Part shown: in pieces, positions 9,951 to 23,345 of the stretch
Numbering within the stretch: the first letter of the stretch is position 1
Layout of the letters: each line of letters starts with the position of its first letter
Assembly (NCBI GenBank): GCA_003254925.1
Contig: QANZ01010589.1
Coordinates: 147,005-211,004, forward strand
DNA: 64,000 bases
From: Chamaecrista fasciculata
Taxonomy: Eukaryota; Streptophyta; Magnoliopsida; Fabales; Fabaceae
Reading direction: 5' to 3'
The notes under the pieces: generated by a model
The model's database searches: none
Told to the model about the DNA's origin: nothing
What the model saw: the letters and a program-made list of their open reading frames with translations, nothing else
Made by a program: the position numbers and the translations under genes

Positions 9951-12900
9951 TTATAACTGGGGCTTGAGTAGTCGGGGTCTGTTGCAGAAAACCCGGCCAT
10001 TGGCTCTCACAAATAATGCTATGCCCACGCTGATACTTGCCCACATTAGCGAAAAGAAAAAGTGCCGAAAATCATACCGAACTGTTGGAATATATGAACA
10101 CAAAAATTGTCATGTACAAGCCATGAATTTTAAACAACCATAAACAGTTCACTACTTTATCAATAGCTCTAAAAGATCTCCAGCATACGATGTTAGCTAG
10201 CATAGTGTAGGCAAAGTATCTGATTATTGGAACTAAGGAAGTTATGTTAAGAGTTGAGCTTTTCAGACCATTAGATTCTTCTTGAGATATTTTAGTTAGA
10301 AATTTGAAAATTTCTGTTTGGTTGTCCTGTTTTCATTTTCACTGAAAATAAGAAATATGACTAAAATTGTATTTTGTACAGTTTTTTTGAAAATGTTTTT
10401 TGGAAATATTTTCTGAAGCAGGATAGAAACAGGGAACGTCAAAAAGACATTTTCAGTATTTTCAAAAACTAACTTGTGATATTTTGCAACTTTACACAAA
10501 ATAAAATATTTAAATATGAATAAGAACGAATTTTTGACTTTATAAAACAAAAATGTTTCTTAAATATTGAAAATTTAGAAATGAAACTAAAATTTCATAA
10601 ATAGAAACAGAAAATGAAAAACATGAAACATTTTCTTAAACCAAACAGGCCTTAGAGTCTTGAAATAAACCTACCCGTCAAAAAGCTCTCAAAGAAGGGA
10701 AAAATTACATTTTGCTCTATGGACAATTAGACATAACAGACTTCCTTGGCCTCTGGTTCAACTTTAGTTACAAGCCAAGTGCCCTCTCCCACTGAATTAT
10801 TTGTCAAACCCATCATCAACTAGTCCATGATAGTCGTACCACTTACCCAATTGAGAGATAATCAATGCAGTTCTCATTGGAACCATCATTTCTTACGGCC
10901 TTAATATAAATCTCAGAAATTTGACAAACTTCCCTTATTCTCAAATGGTGTGAAAGGTTGTAATCTAATGGATGAACCAAGGGTAGAATGCAACGAAGGA
11001 TGAAAAGGGAGTAATACAATTAAGATTATCATATTGTATAATGCACTTTGATTAGAACATTCATTTGTAACTTACAATTATTAGGATTTTTTTAAGTAGG
11101 ATTACTTTAGTGTCAAGTTTTTTCAATCCTAGAAATGATTAAGTTAGTTTAGTTAGCTTATTAAATTTAAGGATTATTATCTTAGTTCTCAGCTTATGAA
11201 TCGAAGTTCATAACTAAATGGCTGTCCCATTTTTAAGTTTTTTTTTAAAATGGTTTTTTTTAAACAATTTTTTTTAAATGGTTAATGGGGTTAAAGTGTT
11301 ATGCTTTTTCCATAATTTTTATATACAAACGTGTTTAGTCAGGAATTAAAACTTAGTTGGGACTTACATGCTTCATATCTTATAAGTTAAAAGAACAAAA
11401 GTCCACTCACCTTGCTTCAATGACATGGTTGCAAAAAAAAATCCAATCAAAACCAGAGACAAAGCCACAGGAAAGTTCTGCAAGAACAAAACACGAATTG
11501 TCAAATCGGAGTAAAAGCAAAAGATTCTGAAGTGTTACTTCAAGCATTTCTATCAACAAACAGCGGCATACCAGAAAGGGAAAGAAAAATACACAATAGA
11601 TTTTCAACAGAAGAGGCAACAATATAGTGTTCTGTTTTTTTAATCAGAAACATTATAGTGCTTTTCCAATCAACATAATCACTAAACTTTTCCTGGACTG
11701 GATAACCTGGTTTCTTATTTTCAAAATCAAAAGCAGTTTCGTTCCAATTTTTTTGCACGTAACAGTCCATTTTTCTATAGGAACAAGAATAGCAATTCAT
11801 AAAGCTAGGAAGGAAAACATGTCCCATAAATAGTAGAATAAGGAACAGAAAAGGAAATATAAAAAACATTGATGCATAAATAAAAAGAATCTCAATACAG
11901 AAAGTGATTGACCATCTCAATAAAAACTAAACATTCAATTAAATTATATATATACTTAGAAAGAACTTAGCCATACAACACAAAAGTTGGAAAAAATTAT
12001 TAATTGTAAGCTTTCTAATAAGAAAACACTGCTCATAAACCAAAGCAGAGGCCTCAATTTTCTATTAAGATAAGTTTTCCATTTAACTTTTACTCACAGC
12101 TATAGCTTCAATGCCTGCTTTCTGAGTAGAGGGAGCCATTTCTCGGCTGACAGTAGTAACAATGTAATGTCCTTGCAGAAGATCAATTGCGTCCTTCACA
12201 CAAATACAAAGTCAGCAATAGGGTCAAGCAGTTACAACTTACACACAAACTAGTTACTTCTTTACATAGACAGATGTAAGATATTTGACCTAGAAAGAAT
12301 TCAACTCAAGAACTGCTCATCTGGGTCAAGGAAATAGTACAAAAAAAAAAACACTTAAGGACTGCGATTCACATTAAGACATCTAAATGAGGGGGTAGTA
12401 GTCCCTACAGCATAATAACTAGATGATCAGCACAAAATCAAGAAAAAATATAATGTGTCAGAGAGAAATGGAATAAAGAACAGACAGGACGAAGATAATA
12501 AAGAGTCATGACCCATTACAAGACACCCAGGAAATTCTAAATCACAATTTGACCCCATAAAAATATTACAAAGGTGGAGGCTTAATACCTGCTTTGTTCC
12601 ATCACAGAAATTATTCAGATAATAGCGTTGAAGAGCATTGCAACCATCTTTTATTATACCTTCAACAGTGCGGTGCCCAAACCTGAATCCAATCAAATTA
12701 AACAAATTAATTGGGGGAGACATGGGAGCTAAATTTTATTATCAATAGCAACACCATTGAATTTTGAGAAAATCTATCACATCATATATCAAAATCATTG
12801 TAAAAAAAAAAATTCAGTCTCACTGGAGAGTTATTCACCTGAAAGTATAGAACAGTTTCGTGATTTATCTATGCATATATTTAGTATGCAGTTTCCAATT

Positions 12901-15900
12901 CTAATTGAACATGATAGATAGCATAACTAGAGCAGTCAAAAACATGAGTGACAGCCTAAGATAGAAAAAGATACTGCATAAATATTCTTTAGATGAGAAT
13001 TATTACTTACAACTCAAAAATGCAATAGACTACCATTTCAGGCAATAAAATTTTCACCAGTACATAATATACAAGACTTTGCAATGATTGTTAGTTTTTA
13101 CCAATTATGTCATGCAACAATGCTACTGTCACTTGAAATGCATAACTTCTCTATATTCAAATATGAGGAAGGTAGAAAGCTTTTGACAAATTTATGGGGA
13201 AAGTACCTGGTAAAGTCTCCTTTTAGAGCAGGAGTGCCTGAATATTGAATACTAATATCATCCCCATGGTCAGCCCACACTGATCAAAAGAGAATTAATA
13301 AGAAATAGGATCTAGTCCTCTATTTTTCTAATAAACCCATGTAAACTTGAAGGTACCAAATGAAGATAAATTCATGGTAAACTGTATATGTAATTCTAAA
13401 TAACATATTTGGAAATTAACACTTACAGATCTTAAAGCATTCATCTAGATTTGGATGTGAACAGATGGTTTCTTCTGCTCCGAAGATACCAAGCCTTCTC
13501 AGCTGATTTTCTAACATATTTCGGCCTATCATGCTCTGCAATCATATAGCACTATCAAGTAGGAACATGATGCCAGAAACAAGACAGAAATCTGAAAATA
13601 ATGATATTTGTTGTTGCTATATTTGTCAACATACTGATGCACATAAATTATAAGATTAAGTTTGAAGATATTTGTTCAATTTTAAGAGTCAAATTTTTTT
13701 AGTCCCTCAATTGGGAAAAAAGAAACCAGAACGAACACATGACAAATTCTAGTCAATTCCTCAGGATTATTTTTTTAAAAATAAAAAATTGTTTTGCTAA
13801 CAAGGAAATGCAGAACATACAATATCAGAGAACTTGAGCGTGCTCAATGACAGGGAGAGAAAACTTTACATATTTACTGTTCGTTCATTAAGACACAAAA
13901 AAGTTGACGCACTGAATATTAACCAACCTGAGTTACATTTGTACGGTCTAGACAATCAATACAATTGGTCCTGACAATTCCAAGTTGCTCCTTCATTTTC
14001 TCACCCTTTTCATTCAACAGAAGATATCTAAAATTCCAATGCAAAATTGCAACACAGGGATCAGATTTTTCTTATAAACATTTTTCATTAGAATTGAGTA
14101 CAATTTAAAAATCTGATCAAGCTAGGCACCATCCTGCATTCTGTGATAGCAAATTTAATAACCATGCGACAGAAAGTGAAACTGCTGCATATATCTGCTG
14201 GATAGAATTAATATATCTGTCTGACATCATGATTATAATTGTCCCAGATGTTACAGTAGACAGTTCCACATTAGGCAGCATAACAAAATTGGTATTACAT
14301 GTGATTGGCATTGGTTGAAAGATTAGCAGTTCATGAATAACTCTGCTTGGAGGATTCCCAGAAATGCAAGTATCTATCCAATTGTTAACTAAATTTTCAA
14401 GTAAATAAAGAACAAAAAGCTTAACCAGTAAATAAATCCATACCCATTTCTCTCAAGGAATTCCGAAATCTGGTCATAAAGAATAGAGAGGCGATCAAAA
14501 TGAACGTGCCCACAAACATGATGGAAATCAAAGTGCAGGTATCTACCCAAGAAAAACACAAAATAAAACAAAAGTATCCAAGAGAACCAAATAAAATGAA
14601 AACAAAAAATATATACAAACAAGAAGTTAAAAGTTAATACCTTACATCATCACTAATCACGGTCTGTACCGTATTTGAAAAACCTTCGTTCAGCCGTCCC
14701 TCCCCTCCTTGCTGATAAAATTCAAGAGGGAAAAGAAAAGACACTCATATAGATGCATTCTGATGCAAAAGACACATATTCACACAAGATATATTCTTTG
14801 GACATGCACAGCATGTAGAGTTATAAACATATGTATTCTGGTGTACATAGATCGAATGCATTTGTTACCTGATGACACTATCCTTCACAGTAGATTAGAA
14901 AGTTCACTAAGTAATAAATAAACTAGTATCACCAGGTGAAAACGTCAATTAATAGATAGCACTCTAAAAAACCATTAAGCAGTGTCGGAATATTCACCTT
15001 GTTAATAAGATCAACAGCTAACACAGCCCCATATTTTTTTCTTAAATCTAGGAAATGACGCTCCATGACTCGAGGCTGCATCATAAGCAGTGTAACAGCA
15101 GTCAATAGATTTGTAAAACAGAAAAATACAACAATCAATAACCACTTACGGATTCTTCAGCTTTCACCAACTCATACTTCGGTTTATATGTCAAGTCAAC
15201 AATTTGCTCCCATAGCAATGGGATTGAACCACGAATCTGTGAAAGATAAACAAGAAAAGCTCTTACATGATATGAATTCAATTATAAGCATACATATTTT
15301 CACTTATTACACAATTCTTTCCCTTGTCATTCCTTTTCATTACACTATTACCGAGCATAGTCTAATTTTTAAAAAACAAGAACGCATCATTTATAACAAT
15401 TAGAACACTTGATTTAAAAGCATGTCAAAAGCTGGTTTTTAAAGTTAATACCAGAAATTTCAAGGAATGACAGTGTACTATTCAGATCTGGAATGAAGAA
15501 ATTTTTAAACATATTGACCTAAATAAAATGAAATCTATTAAGCCAGTTCATAAAAAATTGACATTGTAAGACAACTCTTGTTAATTTAAGATGTTATTAA
15601 TTTTGCTATAACCACAAAAGATAATATTTGATAAAGTTCTTTCACAAAACAAGACCGATTCTTTAGCAAAAGGATCATTGCTCGAAAGTTAGTCTGAAAC
15701 GTCCTATGTTGTGCAGCAACCCCATCATATGATTGCTACATAATAAAAGAAATGTTACCTGGACAAATGCTGCTGTATAGCCGTTAATATGCATAATTTG
15801 CTCAGACTCCACAAAATTAGCAACATAACCATCAGCATCAGCTCCTCTTCTCCACATTCGAGTTCCTTTCAGGAAATGGAACTTGTATTTAAACTCATTA

Positions 15901-18543
15901 TTTAACCAACAAGGCAAAAGCTGACGCTAATATATAACACACTAACCTAAAAAGCATTATGCAAGTAGGCAGCTAGACACGAATACTCTTTAATATGTGT
16001 TAGTACACTTAAGAAGTAGCCACAAATGGTGAAGCTTTTACACACAATCTTATAAATTATAAGTAAAGTTTTTCAATCAAAATGCTGAAAATAGCAGTAA
16101 TTTTTCATAGTTGTTATCATTACAAGTTATCACTACCAAATTAACAAAAGCATTAAATTCAATGTCTCATGACCTAAAAGATAGTGATGCCATAAATGGT
16201 TAAAAACATAAACCTATGAAACTTATGATGTCATGGTAAAATTGGAAAAAAACGATAATTTTATCCAAAATATTTAAATACCATTTCTTCTTGAGCATCT
16301 CCTAGCAATTAAAGTGACGTCAATTATATCCTTCCCAATCGCAGATTGAAAGTAATGAAAGCCTAATGATTGGTTAAGGAGAAACATTGAAAATAAATGG
16401 TCAAGCGATCACACTATTAATGCAAAAAATAAAACTAAAACCAAAGAAGTATATCTATGTGCCTGAGTCACAGAACAACTGTAATAGATCAGTTTTAATA
16501 TGATAAGGATACTGCCTTGGACGATAGGAAGTATAAACGGGTCAAGCTGCAAGCCAAGGATCACACAAATTTATTAATCAGTAATATAAAAAAGTGTAAC
16601 TACTGAAGAAATTTTCTGGCCAAAAAAATTAGCAAAGTAGCAATAATTTCACCCCACCTTGTTATCTATGAGCGTTTCCAACATATAATTGTTCCATAGA
16701 AATCGAGGCTCTGCCTGTGATAAATCATTTGATGGCATAAGCAGAACAATTGGAGGAAAAAAAAAAGCAGAAAGAATCAAACCACAGTGGACATTGTATA
16801 AACAGATATAGGGAAGTATGACCCAACAGATAATGGGAACAACCTACAAAAGAGATGGTTTTTCTACTATATAATTTGCACTCTTGTGGTAAAAATATAT
16901 ATTAAACAAAAGGCTAATGGTAAACAGAAGACAAGTATTACCTGTCTCCAAAGAGGGACCGATCTAGACTCAACACCCAAATCATGCAATCTCTGGGCAC
17001 TGCAGCACAAAATATCAACTTTCAATACTATGTCAATTATATATTTTCTTAAAAAAAAAACCTGTTTCTCCATTAAAGAAAAGGAATTAGATTTGTATTG
17101 TTTAAATCTTGTATATAAGAAGCTTTTTCTCATAATGAGTCCTATCCTAATAATAAATCGCTTCCCTTAAAATTGTATGATGATACTCAAACAAGGATGG
17201 ATTGCTACATTCTTTAGCCATTTAACTTTAACATCAGAGAGACTCATGCAATATCATCCCAAAATCTCAATCATATTGCATTATGGTTCTAATTACAAGT
17301 GCATCTTGCAACATAAATGTCCAAAGAAGTTCACCTCAGGGTTAAATTGCCAGTATATGAGTAGAAAAGACCAGAAGTTCTCTCTGCAATATTTAGTAGC
17401 CCAGCAAACTCAGCCTCTGCTTTCTTCTGCCAAAGATATTCCAACAGTTATTAGTCTCAAACAGCTAGTGGACACAAAATAAAACATGGGAAAAAATAAA
17501 AAGGAGTTCTAACGACCTGCTCAGGAGGGGAATTCTCAAGAGAATTATTACAAGGAAATGTCTTCATAGATGTAACTTTGAAAACTGGATTCCCCAAGTA
17601 AGACCCAAAACTTTCATGCTTGGTTACAACCAGTAAATATGATCCTGAAAGCATAGAATAAAACAAAATTAAAGTGACCCGCCAAATTCATATCTGCAGC
17701 TGAAAAGGAACACAATATCGGAAGCAGTAATTCAGGCATGTAAATTAGATATACAAAATCGTACAGATAGCTATTATGATCAAAATCACAAATACAAGTA
17801 ATAGAAAAACTGAAGATTTAGTGAACTAGCAGTAAAGATAAATGAATTAAGGGCATAATTGATATAATTTAGTATCCATCATGATATTTAAATCCACTGT
17901 TTTTTGAATAAAAAGGGAAAATATTCATAGCTTCCATTATCTATACTTGAAAAATCTTATTCTATTTTTGTTACTTGGTGACTCCCTATAATCTCTCAAA
18001 AAACTATAATCTACTTCATATTATAGAACAATAGCATGAATGAGGATGAACACCACGTAAGGTATAACATTATCATTAACAAAGAACGACTACAATAGAT
18101 AATTACTTTGATCTGAGACATCAATCCACTAAACATGGTTTAAGTGTGTCTGCTCCTAAGATTGCATAATGCTTACCAGCCAAAAGTTTCAACACCCCGA
18201 CCACACCGAAAATGTTCCATATCTTAGGAACTCGAAGGGAGCTGCACTGTGGGATCTCGTCTGGCAAAGCAAGACAATGAGACCAAAAGAGAAGGAAAAT
18301 GGATGCGTTAGAAGAAGCAGAGGGAAAGGAGTATAGGCGATAATGTAATTGAAGCACCAAGCTTAGGACAGAAATTAAATCGTGGAACAGCTAACCAATG
18401 AGCTTCATCGAGCCATCCTTTCGACTAACTGACAAAGAAGAACCAGAAGAGCCATCCGAGGGCTCAATCACATACTGATCCGGAAATTCCCAGAGGCGCA
18501 AGCGTGTGTACAGCTTCGGCTTAGAATCTGCGCTATCCGTCAT
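9951..18543 (-). CDS. SAC-domain phosphoinositide phosphatase, SAC6/SAC7(RHD4)/SAC8 type
   Basis: Twenty exons close in frame as a 597-residue protein, the family's usual length: 18396-18543, 18177-18260, 17517-17644, 17335-17426, 16942-16999, 16658-16714, 16513-16546, 16282-16362, 15759-15865, 15150-15236, 14998-15075, 14641-14711, 14444-14542, 13928-14027, 13427-13535, 13207-13279, 12589-12682, 12098-12193, 11411-11477, 9951-10081. All introns read GT-AG. The N-terminus has LYTRLRLWEFPDQYVIEP. The catalytic P-loop RTNCIDCLDRTN gives CX5R(T) with Cys397 and Arg403. Two hydrophobic segments near residues 533-552 and 562-581 should anchor the C-terminus in a membrane. Arabidopsis RHD4/SAC7 dephosphorylates PI4P in the secretory pathway and supports root-hair growth; this homologue probably does the same, but I cannot say which of SAC6-8 is its orthologue. 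The 5' UTR may hold a further intron near 18.88 kb. Confidence 0.96.
10312..10652. repeat. MITE-like element inside the last intron of the SAC gene
   Basis: The left end reads CTGTTTGGTTGTCCTGTTTT and the reverse complement of the right end reads CCTGTTTGGTTTAAGAAAAT, then TTTCATTTTC-like sequence on both sides. The ends are diverged inverted repeats of about 40 bp around an AT-rich core. It lies between exons 19 and 20 (intron 10082-11410). I see no clear target duplication. Confidence 0.45.
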
Positions 18544-19510
18544 TATTGGAATCTCAACTCACTGTAAACAACACCAGAAACAAACACCTCTACACATTAT
18601 TCAGCGATAAAACGAAGCGCATTTCCCCCAAAAACTCGAGAAACAAAAATCGGAGCTCAACAAAGTTAAGAGTAATTAATCAACAAATGTATCCACAAAT
18701 TTGTTGTGAAATTTGCATGAGCTCAAGGCTATTGAAGCAACATGAAACTCTCCTCAAGTCACTCAAATCTGAAGTGCAAAACAAATATCCCGCTAAAACG
18801 ACGATATGATATATGAAGATTGAAGTCCAGTACTCAAAATTCTCGCACATTGTAGAAGAGGGAGGGAAATTAAATTACCTGATGGAATATCACAGTGGAA
18901 ATTAAAGTCTCTGGATAGCAATAAGGATCAAAAGGCAAGAAGGTGTAAGAAAAAGTTGGTTATGTCTCCCTGAGACAAGGTAATAGTATTAGTAATACAT
19001 GCCAGTAGAAGCTAAGGGCGTGTTTGGAGCGGCATGAGTTGCATGAGTATGGCAATGCCGAAAATGGGGAAGGAAATAGGTAGCATCCAAACGCGACTGA
19101 GACGTGGAGGGAAATTTGACGGGTTAGGCTGAAACGGTGGCGGACGACACATTTGGAGGGATGTTAAAGATGAGTGAAGCCTACGAGTATGGAGAACCCT
19201 ATGACGTGGTCAATAAGCGAACGAGCTCACCATTAACTTTCTTAATTGGTGGTATACACATACATGGACATGACTTCACTGAATAAAGAATTTTTTTAAT
19301 TTTTTTATTATTATTCTTTAGCTTAAATTAATCTGTGTGGAGACTACGAAATATGCACTGAACGTGTTACATGGCCAACTCAAATTAAAGTTGACGAAAT
19401 ATATATGCTTTTAATTTAGTCCCTAAGACACATGTCTTACAACAACGTTTTTTATTGCAAAACCTTTCCATGATATATATATGCTCTAGAAATTAATGTA
19501 CTGGCGAGTC
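18544..19510. promoter_or_regulatory. Promoter and leader region of the SAC gene
   Basis: This is directly upstream of the minus-strand start codon at 18543. A leader with a possible donor (minus strand CATCAG|GTAATTTAA, near 18880) suggests a 5'-UTR intron. A short unit with facing ends GGCGTGTTTGGA..TCCAAACGC (about 19018-19094) resembles the ends of a small hAT-like MITE but is only about 77 bp long. The rest is plain intergenic sequence. Confidence 0.4.
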
Positions 19511-19622
19511 AGAGAAATTTAGACAAATTAAATCTTATATTGACACTACTTTTATATTACTCAAAACCTTTTAACGTTGATATTCATATAGAGGGCTAGA
19601 GATATACATATCTAAAAACCTT

Positions 19623-22490
19623 TTAACTTTCTTTAAAGATATTTACTCTCTTAACCATCTCACCAATGATCCTCCTCCCCATTTCTTTATTCCCAACCTC
19701 CCCACACTCTCCCTTCAAAATCAATCCTCTCTCATTCATCCTCCAAACGAACTTGAAATTAAAATAGCTTGCTTTGATCTCCACCCTCTTAAATCCCCTG
19801 GAGAGGATGGCCTTCATGCAATCTTCTACCAAAAAAATTGGAACACCATCAAACATCAATTCCTTAACTCTTTCAGCAACATCTTCTCTTCTTGGACACT
19901 TCCCCCTTCTTGGGGAAACACCCTACTGTGTCTTATTCCCAAAATCAACAATCCCTCCAAACCCTCCCACCTTAGACCTATAGGACTTTGCATGACTCAC
20001 TACAAAATTCTTAGTAAACTCCTTACCAATCGTCTCAAACCCCTTCTTCCAAAACTCATTTCACCTTTCCAAGGAGCCTTTCAAAAAGGCAAGCACACTA
20101 ATGATCTCTTCATTGCTGCACATGAGATTATGCACTTTATGTCCAATTCTAAAGCTCAATCTGGCTGGATGATTTTAAAGCTTGATATTTCTAAAGCTTT
20201 TGATACCATTTCTTGGAATTTTATCTTGGAAATACTTTCCCTCTTCAACTTTCCCCCTGAATGGATTCATCTTATCAACTCTATCTTCAAATCTTTCACT
20301 TACACTCCTATTCTCAATGGCAAAAGACTATCTTCCTTCACTCCTCAACGTGGCATTAGACAAGGAGACCCAATCTCTCCCTATCTTATTATACTTGCCA
20401 TGGAATATCTCAACCACACCATCCTTGAAGAAGTGGATAACAAAAATTGGACCCCTTTTACCTTTAAGAATGACAACAATAACATTAGTTTCTCTCATCT
20501 CTTTTTCACGGATGACATCCTTCTCTTTGCTAAAGCAACAAAAAATAATCTCTCTTCTATTAAATCCTGCCTTGATAATTTCTCTCTTCATTCAAACCTC
20601 ACCATCAACCTTGACAAATCCAAGATTTGGTACTCAAAAACTGTTAACCAAAATTTTAAAAATCTTGTGAAAAATACCCTCCCCATTAACTCCTCTAGCT
20701 CTCTAGGTAACTATCTTGGCCTCCCTCTCAAACCTAACTATAACAAATCTGACTTCCTTTTTATTATCGATAACATACTTATCAATTCCACCTTAAACTC
20801 CTCATCCTCACATGCACTTCAATCCTTCTCCATTTCTATGTCCATCCATAAAAAAATTGACTCTCTTAATAGAGACTTCCTTTGGGGTCACGACCATAAT
20901 GATCAAAAAATTCATCACATAAATTGGGAAACCATCACCAAACCCAAAACTTTTGGGGGCCTTGGGATTAGAAAATCCTCCCACATAAATGCTTCCTTTA
21001 TGGCCAAGTTAAAATGGAACATCTTCACTAAAAGAACCTCCTCAAAATCCTTCATTCGTAGAAGTATTGATAAAGACAACAACATCTTTCAAAATAACAT
21101 CGTTTGGAATATTGGTAATGGAAACTCTGTCAATTTCTAGTTTGACAGGTGGTTAGACATTGGCCCCTTAAAAAATTTCTTAGAAGGTCCTTTAGCCTTA
21201 AATGAGGAAAACTTATTATTATCCTCTCTCATCAATCACCATGGTCACATTGATCTCTCAAACATCTCCTACAATATTCCCCCTTATATCAAAAACCATA
21301 TCTCCAGCATCCCTTTTGATCTCACCAAATCCATACCTGACACTATCTCTTGGGCCCCCTCTGGAAATGGTATTTTTTCTTCCTCTACTGCCTATCTCAG
21401 TCTCTTTAAACACCTTGAAACTCAAAATCTTAACTGGATTTGGAAAACCAAACTTCCTCCTAGAGTTTCTCTTTTCATTTGGAGACTCCTGAACAATGCC
21501 ATCCCTACAAACCAGAACCTTTACATGAAAAACTGCATTCCTAACCCTTCTTGTACTCTATGTCTGAATGTTGTTGAAGATTTTGAACATCTTTTTATGT
21601 CTTGTCATAAAACTTGTCAAATCTGGGATCTCCTCCCCTTCGACCTTTATAGAAACTTAGACTTCCCTACTTGGTTGAAATTCCACTGCAATCACAAAAA
21701 AAAATTCAAGCATAACATCCCGTGGCATCTCTTTTTTCAAATGCTTCTTAGAAACATTTGGTTAGCTAGAAATGATGTTCTTTTCAACAAAAAAGCTTTC
21801 TCCTCTCACTTAATTATCAATCGTACCCTTGCTGAGTCTATCGAACATGCCTACATTATTTGTCCTTCACCAGCAGATTCCACTACCACTTCTTTCCATA
21901 CCTTCTGGTCCCATCCACCCTCTCCCTTTTTTAAACTTAACTGTGACGGGTCAGCTAAGGATCTCTTACTAGGTGCAGGGGGTCTCATTCGAGACCATAA
22001 TGGTTGCTGGATTTCTGGTTTTGCTAGCTTTCTTGGGCAAGGTTGCATCCTAAAAGCAGAACTTTGGAGCATTCAAAATGGCCTGAAACTCGCACAAGAT
22101 TTGAATATATCACACATTATTGTTGAAACTGACTCAAAAATAGTTGTTGATCTTATTCTTAACACTGATACTTCTACTCATCATCGCCTATATCCTCTTA
22201 TTAACAATTGCAGATGCTACCTTCAGAAATTTGAATCTGCCACTATTCAGCATATTTTCAGAGAAGCAAATGGCCCTGCAGATCTCTTGGCCAACTGGAC
22301 GAAGCTCATCTTCACCCCTCACTATCTTTCTTTCCATGCCTATCTTTGTTTCATTGTCTTGTTTTTATGATTCCTTGTCTTTAAACTTTCCTAGGACTAG
22401 TAGGATTACTGTAACTTAAGAACTTCCAAACTCTTATGTATTGTTTATTTCGTCTTCTTTAATGAATTTCATCTTTATCAAAAAAAAAGA
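19623..22490 (+). mobile_element. 5'-truncated L1-type LINE: reverse transcriptase, zf-RVT and RNase H
   Basis: One reading frame runs from about 19623 to a stop at 22370, with a single in-frame TAG at 21138-21140. In order it encodes most of a non-LTR reverse transcriptase (KSPGEDGLHAIFYQ; LKLDISKAFDTISW; QRGIRQGDPISPYL; the active-site box reads FFTDDILLF, with Thr in place of the usual Ala of FADD), a zf-RVT region (PPRVSLFIWRLLNNAIPT; C..LC..H) and an RNase H-like domain (LNCDGSAKDLLLGAGGLIRD; ETDSK). ORF1 and the endonuclease are missing, as in a typical truncated insertion. The 3' end is ..CATCTTTATC followed by an A run at 22480-22488. A possible target duplication is AGAAATTT at 19513-19520 and 22488-22495. 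An AAAACCTTTTAAC direct repeat (19563-19575, 19615-19627) marks the disturbed 5' junction. Damage is light, so it is a fairly young copy. Confidence 0.9.
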
Positions 22491-23345
22491 AATTTCAGAA
22501 CAATACTGTAAAATCAATGTACGAATAAAATAATCATTTCGTTAATGAAAAGTTATATATGTGAATGTTGTCTAGAAATTACAACTGTCAAGTAAAATCA
22601 ACGACAATTTTTTTTTTTGTCAGATACAGGAATGGACAAAACACCTAACGCATGTGTCAGTACGTTTCTACATTTAGCAACCGATTATAACAGCCGTTAA
22701 AGTGTATTAATTCTAAAATGGTGGGATAGCGATGATTTAGTAAATTGCCGCTATTGTGTCATAGTAATAGTTATAACCGCCACCGATTAGATTAAAGTTT
22801 TTTTTTTAGTGATACTGATGAGAAATTATACTCACTTTTATTTTCTTTAATTTTTGTCAAGATGAAGTTCAAGTTGAGACTTCCAAGCTCTAGGTAATAA
22901 GCAACTAGTTTATTTGATATAATTGGTTTGAAAGTTGCCCAAGTTAATACAGGACTTTAATTAGTTCCTACCAAAAACATAAATATACTATCTAAAGATG
23001 AAGTTATTTCAATTTTTCTCAGAGATTGACTTATATTTAAAAGAAAGCCTCATAATTCATGCAATTTTGATCATTACAGACCCATGTATTAAAATAAACT
23101 TAATTAATGAGTACAAATTATATAAAGAGAGATCAAAGAGAATAAGAATTAAAATTAGCATAAGGGACTAATCTTTTATAACATGACAAATTCATGTTTA
23201 AATCTCAATTGAAAAAAATACCTATATTTTAGTGTGATAGTACCTGGAAATTGATAGTCAAATCAAATAATATTTTTGAAATAATGAGTATTATGTATAC
23301 TTTAATTATTTTTTCCTTAAAAAATTATATATTAGATATTCTTGA
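22491..23345. other. AT-rich spacer between two LINEs
   Basis: No gene is supported. A T run at 22609-22618 is followed by a short less AT-rich stretch (22640-22800) of unknown origin. Confidence 0.45.

Noticed and set aside
9832-10044. 70-residue minus ORF at the end of the SAC gene
   Set aside because: It overlaps the real last exon (9951-10081) in another frame; the exon's own frame gives the conserved VRANGRVFCNRPRL ending.
16507-16513. Possible GC-AG intron after SAC exon 7
   Set aside because: Moving the donor three bases gives a normal GT donor and restores the conserved Gly-Ser of VQGSFH.
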